The notes under the pieces: model-generated | The model's input: the letters and a program-made list of their open reading frames with translations, nothing else | Database searches by the model: none | What the model was told of the DNA's origin: nothing | Translations under genes and position numbers: made by a program | In this document: piece after piece, positions 31,701-46,700 of the stretch | Layout: every line of letters begins with the position of its first letter | Position numbering within the stretch: the first letter of the stretch is position 1 | From: Phalacrocorax aristotelis | Lineage: Eukaryota > Chordata > Aves > Suliformes > Phalacrocoracidae | Reading direction: 5' to 3' | Length of the DNA stretch: 64,000 nucleotides | Assembly: GCF_949628215.1 (NCBI RefSeq) | Contig: NC_134283.1 | Span: 31,102,975 to 31,166,974 of the forward strand

Positions 31701-34700
31701 TGGGAAGTTCCTCTGCTGCTTGGGGTTGCTGCAGTCCCAATGGCAGCAGAGACACTGGATATCCTTGGGGACACTGGAGAGATTATTTATGCAAGTTGTT
31801 CTGAGGGACGTCCTTTCACCTCTGGTTACTAAACTCTCCCTCTATCGCTTATCTTCATCATACTTCAGTTTAATTTTCCCCTTGCCTTTTCACATTTCCA
31901 GGAATAATTTGTCCTCCATGTGCTTTTTTCCTTCCATATGTCCCGCAGCGGTTTTGGGTTTGACTTTGGAGTCAGTCCCCACTCTGCACGCAGGTGAGAA
32001 ACCCCAGGAGCACCTTGCATGGATGGAGGGGATCTCCCATGCTGTGCTGGCTCTGACAGCAGAGGTGGCCCTTAGGACATCAGGTTTCGGGACCTGGAAC
32101 CTCAGGAGCTCAGGGGTCCCGCTTCAATAGGGCAGGTGGGGGCTGGAGGCAGCTTCAGTGTAGGCTGAGCAGTAGGATGCAAGGTTTTGGGTGCTGCCCT
32201 GGTTTGCAAGAGCTTCCAGCTCTTATGCCGCTGGTCTACCTCCAGTGCACTGTCAGCTGGAGTATGGGGTGATGCCAGCACGGGCTGCCCCAGCCATGCC
32301 GTAGAGCAGAGGCTGATGCAGCCTCAGCCTCTTCCCTGCCCTCATAAACCTTGGCACATGAAGTGCATCTGTCTTAGATTATGAAGAGGTCCCTCATAGG
32401 GCCAAACCCTTTGCTTTTATGGCTCTTGTAGGTTAAGATCCAGCTTTGGATTCTGATCCAGAAGCAAACAGGAGGTCAGAGGAGTGCTCGAGGCAGCATC
32501 GGGCCATTTTCACATCTGCTGGTGTTGTGTAGGAGGAAGGCTGCTGTGCGCCATGCCAATAGGAGCTTATGTTACTTCTAAGCTCCTGTGCAGTGACAGA
32601 CAGTTATTGTTTGGGGCTTTGTAAAGTGAGACAGAGAAGTGTTGCTTCCACACGTTCAGTGAGCCAGATCCTGCGGTCTGGCGAAGCTGTGTGCAGCACA
32701 TGTCGGAGGCGTGAGCCTGCTGAGCGCCTCCCTCTCCTCTCCCTGTCTGCTCCTCCGCAGCCATCCTCCCTCAGGCTGGCTGGGCACAAGTGCCACTGAA
32801 CAGTGCCAGGGACACCATTGTGGACAAGCCAGAGCGTGGTCCTTGTCCCAGGGCTTCTGGCCGTGCCTTCTGCGGGTGTAAAGCAGTGCTGAGCCAAGGG
32901 TCACTGCTTGCCCTGCCCTCGACATCCTGGCAGCAGCACTGGTTGCTGGCACTGAAGGCAGTATTCTGGACTGTGTGGCCCCAGCGGGGTTATTTGCATG
33001 TCTACCCTCCCTGCTGCTGGGCACTCACATGCCCTAACCCTCCTTGGGTGGCATGAGCATTTGTCTTGAGATGGCAGCCAAGGCTGCATGTGCTGCCGGG
33101 GGGGGAGACTCAGGGACTTGGGCATCACTGCATTGCCCTTGAAGCCCACGCTGTGGGATAGGGAAAGTGCTACTTTGATGCGGCATGCCGCTCCGCTCCT
33201 CGCACAAAGCCCTGCGTGCTGAGACTCAGCAGGGGCTGGGTGCCCTGCGGCTCCCAGGCTGGGAGATCCTGTGCTTGCCACCTCTGCTCAGCCTGGGCTG
33301 GGACCACTGAGTCCTGCTCTGTGAGGGTGTCTGAACCCCCTCAGATGAAGGTAGTGCTCCTCCATGAAAATGTGTGAAGTGAGTTCTGCTTGTCTCACTG
33401 TGGTTCCTGCTGCGCTGCAATACCCACCTGAGCTGGTCCACCCTGCACTCATGCGAGGCCGCTCGCACACAGGTTGTAGAAGCAATGCTGTGAAGGACAA
33501 TATGGCAAAGATGGTTTGGGAAAGACTGGGAAGTTTTCTGTTGGTTTTTCTGATTTCAGCCAACTTCATTATTAGGCAGTGAGAAGACAAGAGAAACTTC
33601 ACAAGCAAAGCCTGATTTCATTAGAGGAGGAGATGCTCAGCGATGCTGATGAGGTGCATGACCCCACCATGGGCCGGAGTTGCTGAGATGGTCCGTGGCT
33701 CTGGGTCTGTGCTGCTGCTGGACTTGTGGCAGTGGATGCCGTGCCTGCTTGTGTGGTTCCATTACTCTGTGACCTGCAGGGTTCGGTTGCATATTAAATC
33801 ATTTGTTCCTGTTTAAAACCCCCTTGCTCTCCAGGAAATGACCATGCTGCTTGCCACAAGGGACTTCTATTCCCCCCTGCTGACTCGACTCATTGCACCA
33901 GACTATGAAGTGTTGTGTCCTGAAGCTGCCCCTCGCGCCCTGCTTCTGCCTCCCAGTCTTTGGAGAGCTCAGGCTCATGGAGGAAGAGGAGGCATGTGGA
34001 GCAGTTGCCTGGGCTGGAGCAGGGAAACCTGGCCCCGCTGAGCAGCAGTGCCCTGGCGCTTGTGCTGATGCACGCTCTGGTTTTCCCATGGGAGAAGCGA
34101 GACAGATTAGCATGGGGTGAGTGCAGATGTGGGTCTTGCTCCTATGCAGATGGGGGTATGCAGCCTGTGCCCCCCATGGTGGCTGTCGGCTGCCTGCCCT
34201 GGGCACATGCTACCTTTGCTTCCCATGGTCCCCAGCCCTTCAATGTGCCGGGACAGGTCCCCTGCCAGAAAACCCCTCAAACACATGTTTAGCAGGAAGA
34301 TTTGCAAGGACAAAGCTGGTTTTCAGATTCCCATCCCAGACAGTGAGGCAGAAACAAACGTGAACTCCTTCAGCATTTGGGGGCTTGGCATTTTCTGAGT
34401 GTGTTGTGGCAACGGGCAGCAAAGCAGAGCTGCTGCTTTGGAGGGTTTGATCCATACACCTGCATGTATTGTAGTTTGCCTTTTCAAAGATCTAGAGGTG
34501 TACGAGATGCTTCAGAGAAACGGACTCAGGCGTTGTTGAGGAGAGCACATAGAAGGGTATAGCAGGTGTGGTGTTCAGATTTCCTCGGTTTGAGATAGCT
34601 GTATGCATCATGGTTATATTTACCTTATTGCAGCTGGCACATCCCAGACTGGATGGAGGTGAGCAGTGCTGGGTTTGGAGCAGTGCTGGGTTTCACAGGA

Positions 34701-37700
34701 GGGATGCCTGATCAAACCCCACTTGTTTTCTGCTTGTAGAGCAGCTTGGACATAGCATACTGAGGTAGGAAAGAAAAGAGCAGAACGGGCAAAAGGTGAT
34801 GATTCCCAAGCTCTGTGGGTGCATCTGGGGTGTGGTGGTGCAGCCAGCGACGGGTCCTTTGGCAAGGGGAAGGCGGGGGTGACTGCTGAGGGCTTTTGGG
34901 CAGTCAGGTAGGATGAACAGCATCGGGAGGACTCAGGTGGCCACTCAGAATATTTGATTTTGCTGTAAGCTGATAGCGCCAAGCTGGTCAGCTGGACGAG
35001 TGGATCTCTCCCTCTGCTGTGGGAGTCTGAGCTCAAGAGAAAGACTCCCCTGGGGCTGAAAATAGCTTTATAGATAAAAAAAAAAAATTATTTCCTGGAA
35101 CCTTGGTAGTATTTTTATGGGTCTCTTCCTTTCCTTAGAAGCTGGGAAAACACCTGTCATGCTCGCTCCTCTCTTCCTTCCACCCTCACTGAACAATAGC
35201 TGTTTTCACTTTGATTTTCCCCGATATGGACACTTTAGATATCAGTTGTGATAAAAGCAAGTAAAAAACGTGTTCAGTGAACAGTGTGATTTAAAAAGGG
35301 AAAAAAAAAGGGAGTGGCTGCTGGTTGTGTCTGGGCAGGGGTATGTGAGGATGGATACCTGCTGCCAGGGCCTTTGCCTAGGCTCCAGTCCTGGGAAGGC
35401 TGGGGTATGTCATGCCACCTGTGCTGGGGGGGATAGAAACCTTGGGTACAGGGAGGCACCTAAATACCCTCCTGCCTGTGAGCCCAGCACACAGCCCTGA
35501 TGGGGCTGGCAGGCAGAAGCCCCCAAGATACTTCAGGGAGAGATGCTCTGCTGCAAAGAGTGACCTTCCCAACCTCTGCTGCTGAGACCAGGGGGGCTCC
35601 CACGTGGGAATCTGCGACCCTGACAGGTCCAAACCTTTTTTTTTCTTTCCTTCCCTTCCCTGGGTTTTTGTGTTTTGGTCACCTGCTGTGCCATAAAAGC
35701 AGGTAGAACCAGAAATTCTACAGAGCTATGCATTATGCTGCCTACCTGGTATGTTGCTTCTGTGTCCTGGTACTTCTCCCAGTGTCCATGGAGGATTAGG
35801 CATCCAGCAAAGCAGCTAGAGGGAAAGTAAGAAGGTAAAAAAAAAAAGACTGTCTGGCTCTGCCAAAGTATTTTCCTATTGACATTCAGCAGCCTCGCCA
35901 TAGCATGAAGAGAAAGAAAGGGGAACAGAGAGAGGAAGGAGGAGGCTTAGCCTGTCATGGTCTGTGTGTTTCCCTTTGTGCGAGCCCCTTGCCGTGCTGG
36001 GGGCTGCAGTGGGTGGGGGCCGACATGCCAATCTTCCCCGCTTGGCCAGGGGCAGGCTGTGGGGTTCGTGCCCCCAGTGCCGGGCTTGTCAGCTTGCTTT
36101 GACACAGGGCTGGGCTCCCCAGGCAGCATTTCAACACCTCCTAGCCTGTTTTGCCCACACGAACAGCTGGATTTCAAGCTAAACCACAGGGCAGTGTTCT
36201 CCACGTAGCGACAGCGCTTCCTCCCCCGGCACAGCACCGTGCCCTTTGCCAAACTCCACTTACACCCTGCTCACTGCATGCGTTTGATTTTTCATGAGGT
36301 TATCTGCTTTATTCTGCTGCAGCCAGCGGAAAAGGGGTCGTGCTGCTGGGAAATCCAAAGTGCCTTTAACATACTGGTATTAGAGTGCAATAACAACATC
36401 TAACAGCATCCTCCTGCATATAGCTCCTGTCTCAGAGTGGTGCTGCTCCTGCTTCATGGCTGTAGCTGAGTGATTGCCTGTCGAGCCCACTGGTGATGTC
36501 AGCTGAGGTGAACTTTGCTTTGGAGGCAAGCTGGGAGGAAAGGGGGAAGATCTGAGGCTGTTGAGTTATCGCAGCCCCTGCCTTGGGGGGCAGTTGAAAT
36601 GGGATAAAAAGCAGGCAGTGGGGAACAGTCTGGCAGGTCCTGCTCACTGCCATGTGGCTGGTAATGATGGGAGATGAGGCAGAGCCCAGCCCTCAGGCTC
36701 GCTCCACACTGAGGTGGAAGGTGAGGCAGTGCTCTCCTGGGTTCATTGGGGCAGACTGGGGGGGGCTGGGGCTTGCCCTGCGTGGAGGCAGAGCCCCATG
36801 TGGTGGCCAGGCTGGGGGCCAGATCCTGCAAACAACGGGGGGATGGCACTGAGGGAAAGCAGAGTGGTGAGGGACTGACTGTGCCCTATGATTCCTCTGT
36901 TCATGTTTTATAATCCAAATCACGTTGAGATTGATGAATGCTAGACCTTGGTGAAGGTCCCAGGGAACTGCATATTGCATGGATACAAATACCAGAATAC
37001 AGCAATTAATTAATCACGGATTGCTTTTCCTACAAGGTATTTACAGCACTCCTTATTCCTCTCAGCTTTTTTTTCTCCTGCTGCATATTTCAAATCCCTT
37101 CCTTTCCTGCTAAAATACTATCTTTGGCATCATTTTTAAGGACAGCTTGTTAAAAAGCTGTTGTATCTTTTGGAATACCCCGAGATACTCTTCCGCAGAA
37201 ATCCAGAATTAACAGAAAAATGCAGGGAGCAGTGGCAAGCTTGATTAATAACTAGGCTTGCAGTGTGTGTGCTGGGTGACCATGGGCATGGATGGTCAGA
37301 TATGAAGCCCTGGGAGTATAAATTAGAAAATGGGATGAAGGACATTATTGATAAAAGGGCATTTCGCTGCTTCTCTGTTGCTGTTAATCCATTTGAAGAG
37401 AGGGGTGGTCTGGAAAGCTGGCACTGCAATGTTGCGATTGCATGGGCTCCCTCACCCACAGGTGGGACTGGGGTCACCTCCTTCCCTGCAAACCCTGGGC
37501 AATCCGGTAACCGTGCTGCTCCTTGGGCTTCTCCTGTCGGATTGCTAGGTACGAACCTGAACAGATGCTAATGTTTATTTTCCCAAGTGGGATTCAAACC
37601 AGAGGTAGGATTTGACTCAGTTATACAAATGTATAAACTAACAGCAAGTGGGATGTGTACTCTACTTCCAGCCATGATTTCCAACTATAAAATGAAAGCT

Positions 37701-40700
37701 GATTTTGACCTCTTTAAGCTGCCAGGCCTTAAGGTTACAATCCTGTACGAGTAGCATCAGTGCCTCAGTGTGAGGCTGTACTGTAAGACGGCATGGTGCA
37801 GTGCAGTATTGATTATCTGTAAAATAAATTATGATGTATGTAGTGCAGGTTTCTGACCCCGTGGTCGCGACCTTGCGGTGATTGGGGAGACTTCCAACCA
37901 GCTGAGATCAGAATAGCAAACAGCCCCCCAGCAATCAATAGGAAAAACAGCAGGTCTGATTGCTGGGGCTTTTTACAGGAATAATGTTCGATGCTACGTA
38001 CACATTGCATTTTTATCCCGGGGAACAGGCAGTTCTTCTACAAACTTCACCTAAAATGAGATGTGAAACTGTGTTTTGGGTGTTTTGCTGTGCAACAAGC
38101 CAGCATAACCACAGGGCAGTCAGGGATGGAAAACTTTGCAGTGCAAAAGAGAGCGTGCACATTTTCACATTGGGGTTTTCAATGACCAACAAAACTGGTA
38201 CGTCTCAGGTTGGAAGGGAGGAGGAAGGGCAGCTCTGCCCAGCAGTGCTGGCCAGCCCCAGCCCCAATCTGCAGAGCAGGCATGGAGGGTCTGCCCTGGT
38301 TATATTGTGTACTTATTTTGCCAGTTCGAAATAGCATTATCTCAGCCCTTGTGAAAGAACTCTTCTGACCTGCAAGCCAAACTGACTGATTTGTGGCAAA
38401 ATTGACAGCTAGATTTCAGGTTTGAATTTTTAGAGATGTGCAGGTGCCTGCAGATGTGAATGTGGTGAATGAGGTGCCTGCTCCAGTGCTTTGCTGGGGT
38501 TGTCCCCCTAACCTGCATAGGTGCAGCTGAGCCACCAAAGCACTGGCAAGGTGAGGGATGGGACTGGGCTGCCCCTGAGGCACCCTGACAGCATCATCCT
38601 CATCCTGACCCCACTAGCATGAGTGTCATGGTGATAGCTGCAGCTCCTGGGTCAGCTGGGCTGCATTTGCTGATTTGGAGAGGGAGCAAACAAATAGGAG
38701 TAGTCTGCTAGAGAGGCAGAGGGCTTGCTTTTGTGCTGTTTGTGTTTGAAAGAGTAGGTAATATGAATTTAATTACTGTTTGAATTAGCAAACAAGAAAA
38801 TGGAATTTATTTGTGCAGTTTTCATGTCTTTCTGTGAGCCTGATTTCCCCAGCATGCCCCATCACCATGCACGCCAAGAAGCTGGACAACATCAGGTTAA
38901 GTCACCGGGTTTCACTTCTAAAGGAAACCTGTGCTAACTCTGACACAGGGCCAGCAAAGCTGAGCTCGCAAAGCTGCTCTGTTAGCCAGGTGGTGGGCCC
39001 AGGGAGGTGAGGAGCTACAGGCATTCCTAGACCAAACAGGAGCTATAGGCATTCCCAGACCAAACAGGGAACTGTTCGTACTGTTTCATTGGCACCGTTT
39101 GTCTGCCAGGTGCCTGTGGGGCTCTGGCCGGCTCTTGCAGGTCCTCTTGCAGAAGGATGTTTGGAGAGCAGGGGAATGGGGATGTCTGGACTGAGGCACA
39201 GTGCTTTACAGCATCCCAGTGCTGCAGGCACAAATGCTGGTGGCTCAAAGAAAGGGCTGTTGGGGAATCTCCAGCTTCATGTCATAAGGTCTCCTTTCCG
39301 TGTTTCCCATGGTTGGACTGAATTTCCCCACAGCAACATTTTTTCCCACTGCTGGTGACTGGTGATGGATGCAGCAAAGCGTGTTGGGCTCTTCCTGGTA
39401 CCCAGATCTGCATGGGGATGCATCAGCCCAGACCTCAGAAGGTGACTTAGTGATTGTAAATCCTCTTTCTCTTTTTCACCTATTTAAAATGTTTCAAAAA
39501 GGATTTATTTTCCAAAACTGAGAATTGTTCCCTGAAAATGGGAAACCTGCAATCTAAATTAATTAAAACCAGATGAAACTTTTCTCTAGCTCAACAGAAG
39601 ATAAAGATAAGAGATCCTATTTGTCCAGCATTTGCAGTGTAAAGATTTCCATGCAGGAGCGCAGCTAAGAGATCAGTACAAATCTTCTATTAGAAAACAA
39701 ACCATGCTTTTCATTTCTGGCCCTAGGCTCATACGTTTGTTATATCTGATCCTGAAGGCAGATTGACAGTTTGGTTTGGATTAAATTCAACACATGGTTT
39801 ATGCCATGCTTTTGATAAGGCTCAGTATTAATCTTTTTTTTTTTTTCTCTGCAGTCTTTAGTACATGAGCAGCAGAATTGTCTGTTCCTAGGAATATTTT
39901 TGCAGTGAAACCATTGAGGAATTTACTTCTGGAGGGACAATGAAATTACTGATTCTAAAAATACCCCGGATCCCAAGTAAAGTTGAAATCTGTTAACTGC
40001 AAGCAGTAAGCTTGACGTGACCTGGGCAGGTTTTGAGCTGTTTTATTAACTGATGTAAAGAGCATTTTCTTTATATATCTTTGGAAAGGCAGCAGAGGAG
40101 GAGACTTGTTCATGCAGAAGGAACAGAAAGGATCATGCAGAAGGATCCTGTACTTTTACCACCAGCATCAGCTCACAGTTCTGGTTAGCCAGGAATGAAG
40201 ATTGTCACCGTTTGCACCTGTATGTGCTTGTGAACTCAGGTATCTTCATGGGAATAATGGGCATTGCCACTGTCCGCTGGTTCCCTGAACGATCTACTGT
40301 GGTATGTCTCAGAGATGGGCTTTTAGGTACATTGGCCCATTAGGTACAACTAGTTATTTATTTGTATAGTATATATTTATTCTGTTTATAAATGAGCTTC
40401 ACTCTCCAAAGCTGGTGTCTTTTCTCATTGCTCTGTTCCCTAGAAAGAAAGTGGGGAAAAAAGGTAGAAGAATTGGGGATGGGGAGGACTGAAGGAGAAG
40501 AGAGGAGAGGCAAAGGAGGAATTTCTTGTCACCTTTGAATTTTGTGGCTAAGCAGTTGTGTGCCTGGAAGCCTGCTGCAAAGCTTTGTGTCCATCATCGC
40601 TGTAGGATTCAGTGGTCTGTTGTGGCTAATTTTGGGGCCACCTCCACCTCCGATGCAAGTGTGGCAACTTGCAAACATAGTTGTTTTATCAGGGGTGAAG

Positions 40701-43700
40701 TTGGTCCCAAAGCTTGTCTTTGGTGCTTGAAGGTAACCGGTGCTGGCAGAACCTGTTGATTGGTTGTACACTGCTAGTACTGGGCATTGGAAGAGCTCTG
40801 ACCTGATGGTTATGCTGAAAGCAACTGAGATCTTAATCCCAACTATATATTAGCTTAGTAAAAAACGAAATTAATGGAGCTGGAGATGAACATTGCCCGT
40901 GTCTGCATTCACTTGAAGCTGCCTCCAGCAGCGAGTTATACCCAGCAAGATGCTTAGTTGAGCACTCCTCTGAGTGATGGAGCTCCTGGGGCACATGTCT
41001 CGGGACAAAGTCCTTGTTTCTCAGCAAGATGATGCGAGTTCCCTATATCTATGTGTGTTGGATGAACTGGAGATCTCCAGTCTCAAATGGAAAATGTGTG
41101 TTTGCACAATTAGAGTGGCCCCTTCATTCCCTGGGAGCAGAATGGTTTATTGATTTCTTTGGCCCGCTCAACCCCACCTATTCAGCAATAATGACCCTTC
41201 CACCCCAACTCTAAATCATCCCAGCCTGCCTTGCCCTTAAGCCTCTAATCTTTTTGGGTTGTTGTTGGTATTTATGCTTGTGGAGGTTTATGGTCTGTCG
41301 GTGCTAGCTGCTGAAATGCTTTATTTATCCATACACTGGGCCACACAGGGAGCGTCCTTATTCTGGTATCATGTTCAGGATGCTGTAGTTAAGGTTTGTG
41401 TCAGCACTTCCATGCACAAACCTTGTTATTCAGGGGTTTTGCAACTCCGTGGAAAAGCAAACCAGCGACCTGGCACAGTGAGGGGAGGCTCAGAGGCACA
41501 CATTGAAAACCGAACAACCCACTGCCCATTTAGGGATTATTAGATGGACAACTTATTTCCTCAAGGAAAATAGCCCAAAACATCCTCCTCCCTTGGTTTT
41601 ATTTTGTAAAAAGGGTTTTCTTTTTTCTGTGCTTGTATTGGTGTCGGGTGGGCAAAATGCAGTGAGGTAGGGCACGGGTGGGAATTGTCTCTGGATCCAT
41701 CAGCTGGATATATGTGGCTGATGCAGGACAAAACTGCCTTCTCTGAACAAATCTTGTGCTGTGGAGGGTTTCGGGAAGGCAGTGGCTGCTCCCTGCTGCT
41801 TTGCTTTACCCGGCCCTGCGGCCGGCAGGCTCGGCACCGCAGCCCTCTGAACAGTAGGTGACGGGGTATATAAATGTGATTTATTGCCCTGTTAGCGCAG
41901 GAGCTTGTGGGCTTATAAATTACTTGGAGATTTCTCGATAATAGAGGGAGTGTGGTATAAACAAGAGAGATAATAGGGCTTGAGAATGTATTTCAATGAA
42001 CTTTTGGGGAAGGAAGAGTTTCATGGCTGTTGGCAAGTATGGAGTGATGGCTGGCTGTGGTGGAGGAAGAGCCTTTACAGACCAACCCGGCCAGGATATT
42101 TTTTTATTGCTTTCTCTTAATGGCGGATGGATTTTGTGGGTGCTCCATGGAGCAGCCTGGAGCACAGTTGATAAATCAGAGTGAAAATGCTTGCGGAGCC
42201 TGTTAGCCCAAGACAGCAGGCTGGTGTTTGCATCGGGGGTAACTTGTTTAAGCAGAATTGATCAGCCACTAGTGTCTGCAAGCAGGAGCAGGCAGTGATA
42301 AAGTATCCTCCAGCTTCCTCAGAAAGCGAACACTGTGGCAGCAGGGTTTTTATAAAGGGAAACTGGGACTGCCAAATAGATGCTCAACCCTTCTGTTAAC
42401 AGGTACTGAGCTGGCATGACTGGCAGTCCTAAGTTACTGCTCCAAAGCCATTTTTCTCATCTCTGGGATGGTGCCAGCAGGTCTTGCAGCACGTCACCAA
42501 GTGTAGCTGAGGGGACTCTGCCACCACACATGGCAGCATGCTGCAGGCTGAAAGCAGCAGTGATGGTACAGAAGCATCATTCTGGGGAGGGCATTAATGA
42601 ATGGGAGGTGCAGGAATACATCTCCTCAAACGTGCCTTTGGGCTAGGTCCAGGGGATGCCCAGGTTTCATGCCTACCTGCCCCTCAGACCTCAGTTTGAC
42701 CACCTTTGGCAGGGCATGGGGAGAAAGGGTTGGCAGCTTCTCTGTGCTTGTGAGAGCGCCGGGCTTGATGAGGAGCATCTTGGGTGCTGACACTGAAACA
42801 GAGGTGGTTCCCATCTCTTCTGTTTTCCCTTTAAGCTTTTGGAGCTGAACATATATTTTGTTCACTGAACATGAATTTCTAAGCCATTTTTTAGCACCTT
42901 GGTCTTACTCTGGGGATGGTTTTGGTATGAAATTTTGCCTTGCTGATCATTCCTGGAAGCTCTGCACCATGTTACTGTGTGACATCTCAGATCGTGGTTT
43001 CAGGTAGGGCCACCCTGGAGACACGAGAGAAAATGAAAAGGTGGTTGTTAATGATTACTTTAATTCAGTTTTGCTAAATAAAAGTGGGTCTTCCTGGGTA
43101 AGTTGATTTGAAGAGATTTATTTAAAATAAGGAGCACATTTCCAAATGGAAATTGGTTCTGTTCACCTCTGACATCAGGAGGGCTCCCATGGTGATGTAT
43201 TTGGGGTTCAGAGGACATCCAGAGGGCTCCATCCTGCCTTCACAGTTCGTGAAATAGGTTTTGCAAGGTGAGCAAGCATAAAGCAAGATCAAAAGAAAAT
43301 ATCTCCCTTGCACAGACAAAGGAAATTTTGCATCTTATGTTCCAAATAAGTGAATTACTGAACAAAGTCATCTCTGGAAAGCCCTGTTCCAGAAATAGCT
43401 TGCAAGACTTCTGTAAATAAAGGTGCTTCTCATGTACATGGGAAGAGAACTATGCAGGAATAACTCTAATATTGCAGGTGCTTGGTCATGGTAACCTGGG
43501 GAGAAGGAAACTTATCAGCAATGCGATGGGAAAGTGTCCAATTGAAATGGGGAAAAGCTGTTTGAAGGACAAGGGAGTGCTCATCTCCATGTCTGTGATT
43601 TCACAAATTGCCATTTATTTTCAGGTAATTTGCTGGCCTACTCCACTTTTCACTCTGGCTGCTCTTCCTCAGCACAGTTACTCTGTGACCTTTCCTTTTA

Positions 43701-46700
43701 CAAGTGCCAGTGGCTTCAGAAAGCTCCAATGTCTTGTTCCCGGGAGCTGGTCTCCTGCTGGATTGTGCTGTGCTGTTGTCCCAGTTCCCTGCTCTTTCAT
43801 GTTCAGGAGCCTCCAACCTAAGCCTTCCTTGTGGCACAGCAGCGCTGGGCATCTCTGGGCCCCTGCATGAACGGGGCAGATGAATCTTATGTCCCCTCTG
43901 TCCCCTTTCTGTGAATTTTGGTTTTTGGAACAGCTGTGTACTTTACTTTTTTAAAAAGCAAGGATGTGCACCTGGCTCTTCCAACAGTATCCCAAATCAG
44001 GGCTCATCTCATAGCCTATTTGGATATGGTGGGTGAAGTCCAAGGACAGAGAATATGTCACTACATATTTCCAGCATCCCTGACAAGTGGGAACTGGAAG
44101 GAGAAAAGGAGATGCCTAGTGTTGGTTGGTATTTTGTTGAGTTTTTAGACCTGAGGAGAAGTCACTGTCTCTGTGAATCATTGCTTGAAGTTTGCAGAGA
44201 TCTCCTTCACATAAAACTTTTTCCTGTTTTGACACTAAAAGCTTTGGATCAGCCTGGCAGTTGGGGAAGGGCAGATCCACAGTTACACCTCATAATGCTG
44301 CCGTACGTCAGCCGTGTTCAGCAACACCAGTCCTGCTGTCACAGGCTTTATTTCACTGGGTCAGGATGAAGAGCTGGGAGAGGCTGTCCCCCACGCTGGA
44401 CATCGCCATCAGGTATTGTAATTAAGCTCTGAAAGAGACATCAGCCCAGAGAGACAGGACTTTTCCCCCTCAATACTAATATTGGCAGGCTGGTAGGCAG
44501 GAAAGATTTAACCGTTGAGGCTGCTGTGTATATACCAGTTTCCAGTGATGTTTTGGTAGTTTCCATAACATGGATTTGATTCTTGCCCTGAACCTGCAAA
44601 CGTCTCCCTTCAGAGCGGTGCTGTTGGAGGTAGTGGGAGTAAAGATGCTCAGCTGAATGATGGAGAAGACAAAGTTTAAATGTAGGAGGGGAAGGTGCAA
44701 GCTATGGCAGGGATTTTGGGTCTCAAACAGCTAATGTCAGCTGGTACTAAAAGCAGGCAAGAAAAAACTGGAGGTAGGCTAGTGGGAATGAATGCAAGGC
44801 AGAAATGAGGTATCAGCAGCAAAAACACTCCCAGCGGAATGACTCCTGCAATTTCAGTAAATCCCCTGATTGGCCTCCAGTTATTGCTAGATGGATTAAC
44901 CTCCTTGTCCTTGGTCACAGCCATTTTCTTGTATCTCAGCACTGTGTAGGGGCTGCCAAATCATGGGATGAGTGAGCAGTGACACCTGAGTAGGTCCCCA
45001 GGAGCGGGACCAGTTGGAACTTAGTAAAATGTTTCCAGAGAAGAAACTCAGCAGAGGAAAAGTGGCATGAGATAATTCGATAGGGTCTCCAGGCATCTCT
45101 GCTGAATCAGCTGTGTGCTTCTGGAGAAGCCACCTTTTACGTGAGATCAGTGCTTGGGAGCTGCTGTCCAGGGAGACAGCTGTTAGCCACATCTCTTTTT
45201 TCCTTTGCAAATGCATGGAAAAAAGGTGTTTTGGAAATCCTGCCCTGAACACGTGTGTGCTGCTTGGCAGTTGCCATCTTTTACCCTAGAGGGGGTTGCT
45301 TTTCTATAGTGGGAGCAGGGATCTCTGTGTTCCTTGGACAATGTCAGGGGACTGGGATGAAAGGAATTACCAGAGTAACCATTGGATCACTGCTGTGGTG
45401 GTGCTACTGCAAATGTTTATTTCTTTTACGGGGAGATTGGTCTCTGGTTTTCCTGAGTATTGCTTGGGTTTCCTATGTCTTGTGCGTCTGCTCCTGTTTC
45501 CGTGGAGGTCCTCAATGGGCTGATGTTGAGCAGAAGAACTAGAGATGTCACCGTGGACCTGATGGGCCTGTGCTTTAAATTGGTGTTGTAAGTCCTAGGG
45601 GTGAATGACTCTGCCTTATTCTAGGGTCTGGAAAACTTCTGACTGGTTTCAGGGGAGTGGGCTTGGGGTTTCTGCCCTACTGCTGTGGCCAAATGTGTTT
45701 GTGCCTGGAGCATCTGCTCTGGGAGGAAGTTGCTGGGAAGAGAAAAGGTCAGGAGTGCTTTGAACCTGGCAGTTTTTTTTTCAGTAATTGGGCTCAGCTC
45801 TTGTTTGAAGAGATGAACAAATTGCTGGTAAGTATTTTTAGGGGGGTGTCTGCAGCTTTTGTCCCAGGAGCACCCTGCGGGGAGGACTGCCCTGGTCTCT
45901 GCTGCAATCCAACTGGTGTGGCCAAGCTGGGCGGCTCCACCACTGCGTGTGAAACCGGACAAGGAGCTGAGGGCAATGGGGACAAACCGTGTGCTCAGCT
46001 GGCAGCACCCAGGGGACAAGTGGGGATAGGGGAGGGGCAGCCCCCTCACCCTTGTTTCTCACCTTTGCGGAGCTCCCGGTACTTTGTGCAAAGGCTTTTA
46101 ATTTGTTTGGGAGCAAGTTGGCGGCTGCTGCTGGTCTGCTTCAAAAGGGACCTCCTCTGTGGCTCACTGTGCAGGTGATACATGCTCAGACATGGGTTAC
46201 TGTGCTGCTGCCTTGCTGGGGACCAGGTTTGCTCTTAGTGTGTTTTGGGCTGGAATGACTTTATCGTTTCTTCTTGAGATTGTTTCTTGAATGCCTGTTT
46301 CAACTACTCAAAAACACTAATAGACAACTACTTGCAACAGTTTGAGTTGAATAGTTTTAATTCCTGCATATCAGGGTAGTTTATTTCAGCAGGAGTATTT
46401 TCTCTATAAAGAAAAGGAACATTTTTTTTAAGGTAGTGAAGGCAGTTGTAGCATGCCAAGCTCCCTGAATCCAACTGCTAGCTTTGTGGATCCGTGATCT
46501 CACAGAAGTTGGATGGGGCTGTTCTGCCAAGCCTTGTTGCAGTTTTCTTTGCAGCGATACCCATGTTGCGAGGAGGGACACAGGCATGAAACTACTTCTG
46601 AAAAGTATTCGTGTCCTGGTGCTAGCAGTGAGGAGCGGTCCTGGGTCATGCATAGTGTGTGTGAAGCCTGAGGGATGTTGTCACCAGTCAGCAGAGCATG

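Noticed and set aside
45657-46178. 173-codon frame in FGF18 intron 2, and similar long frames at 48278-48790 (minus) and 25012-25500 (minus)
   Set aside because: Products are Cys/Gly/Leu- or Ser/Pro-rich with no recognisable domain; several such frames are expected by chance in 64 kb on six frames.
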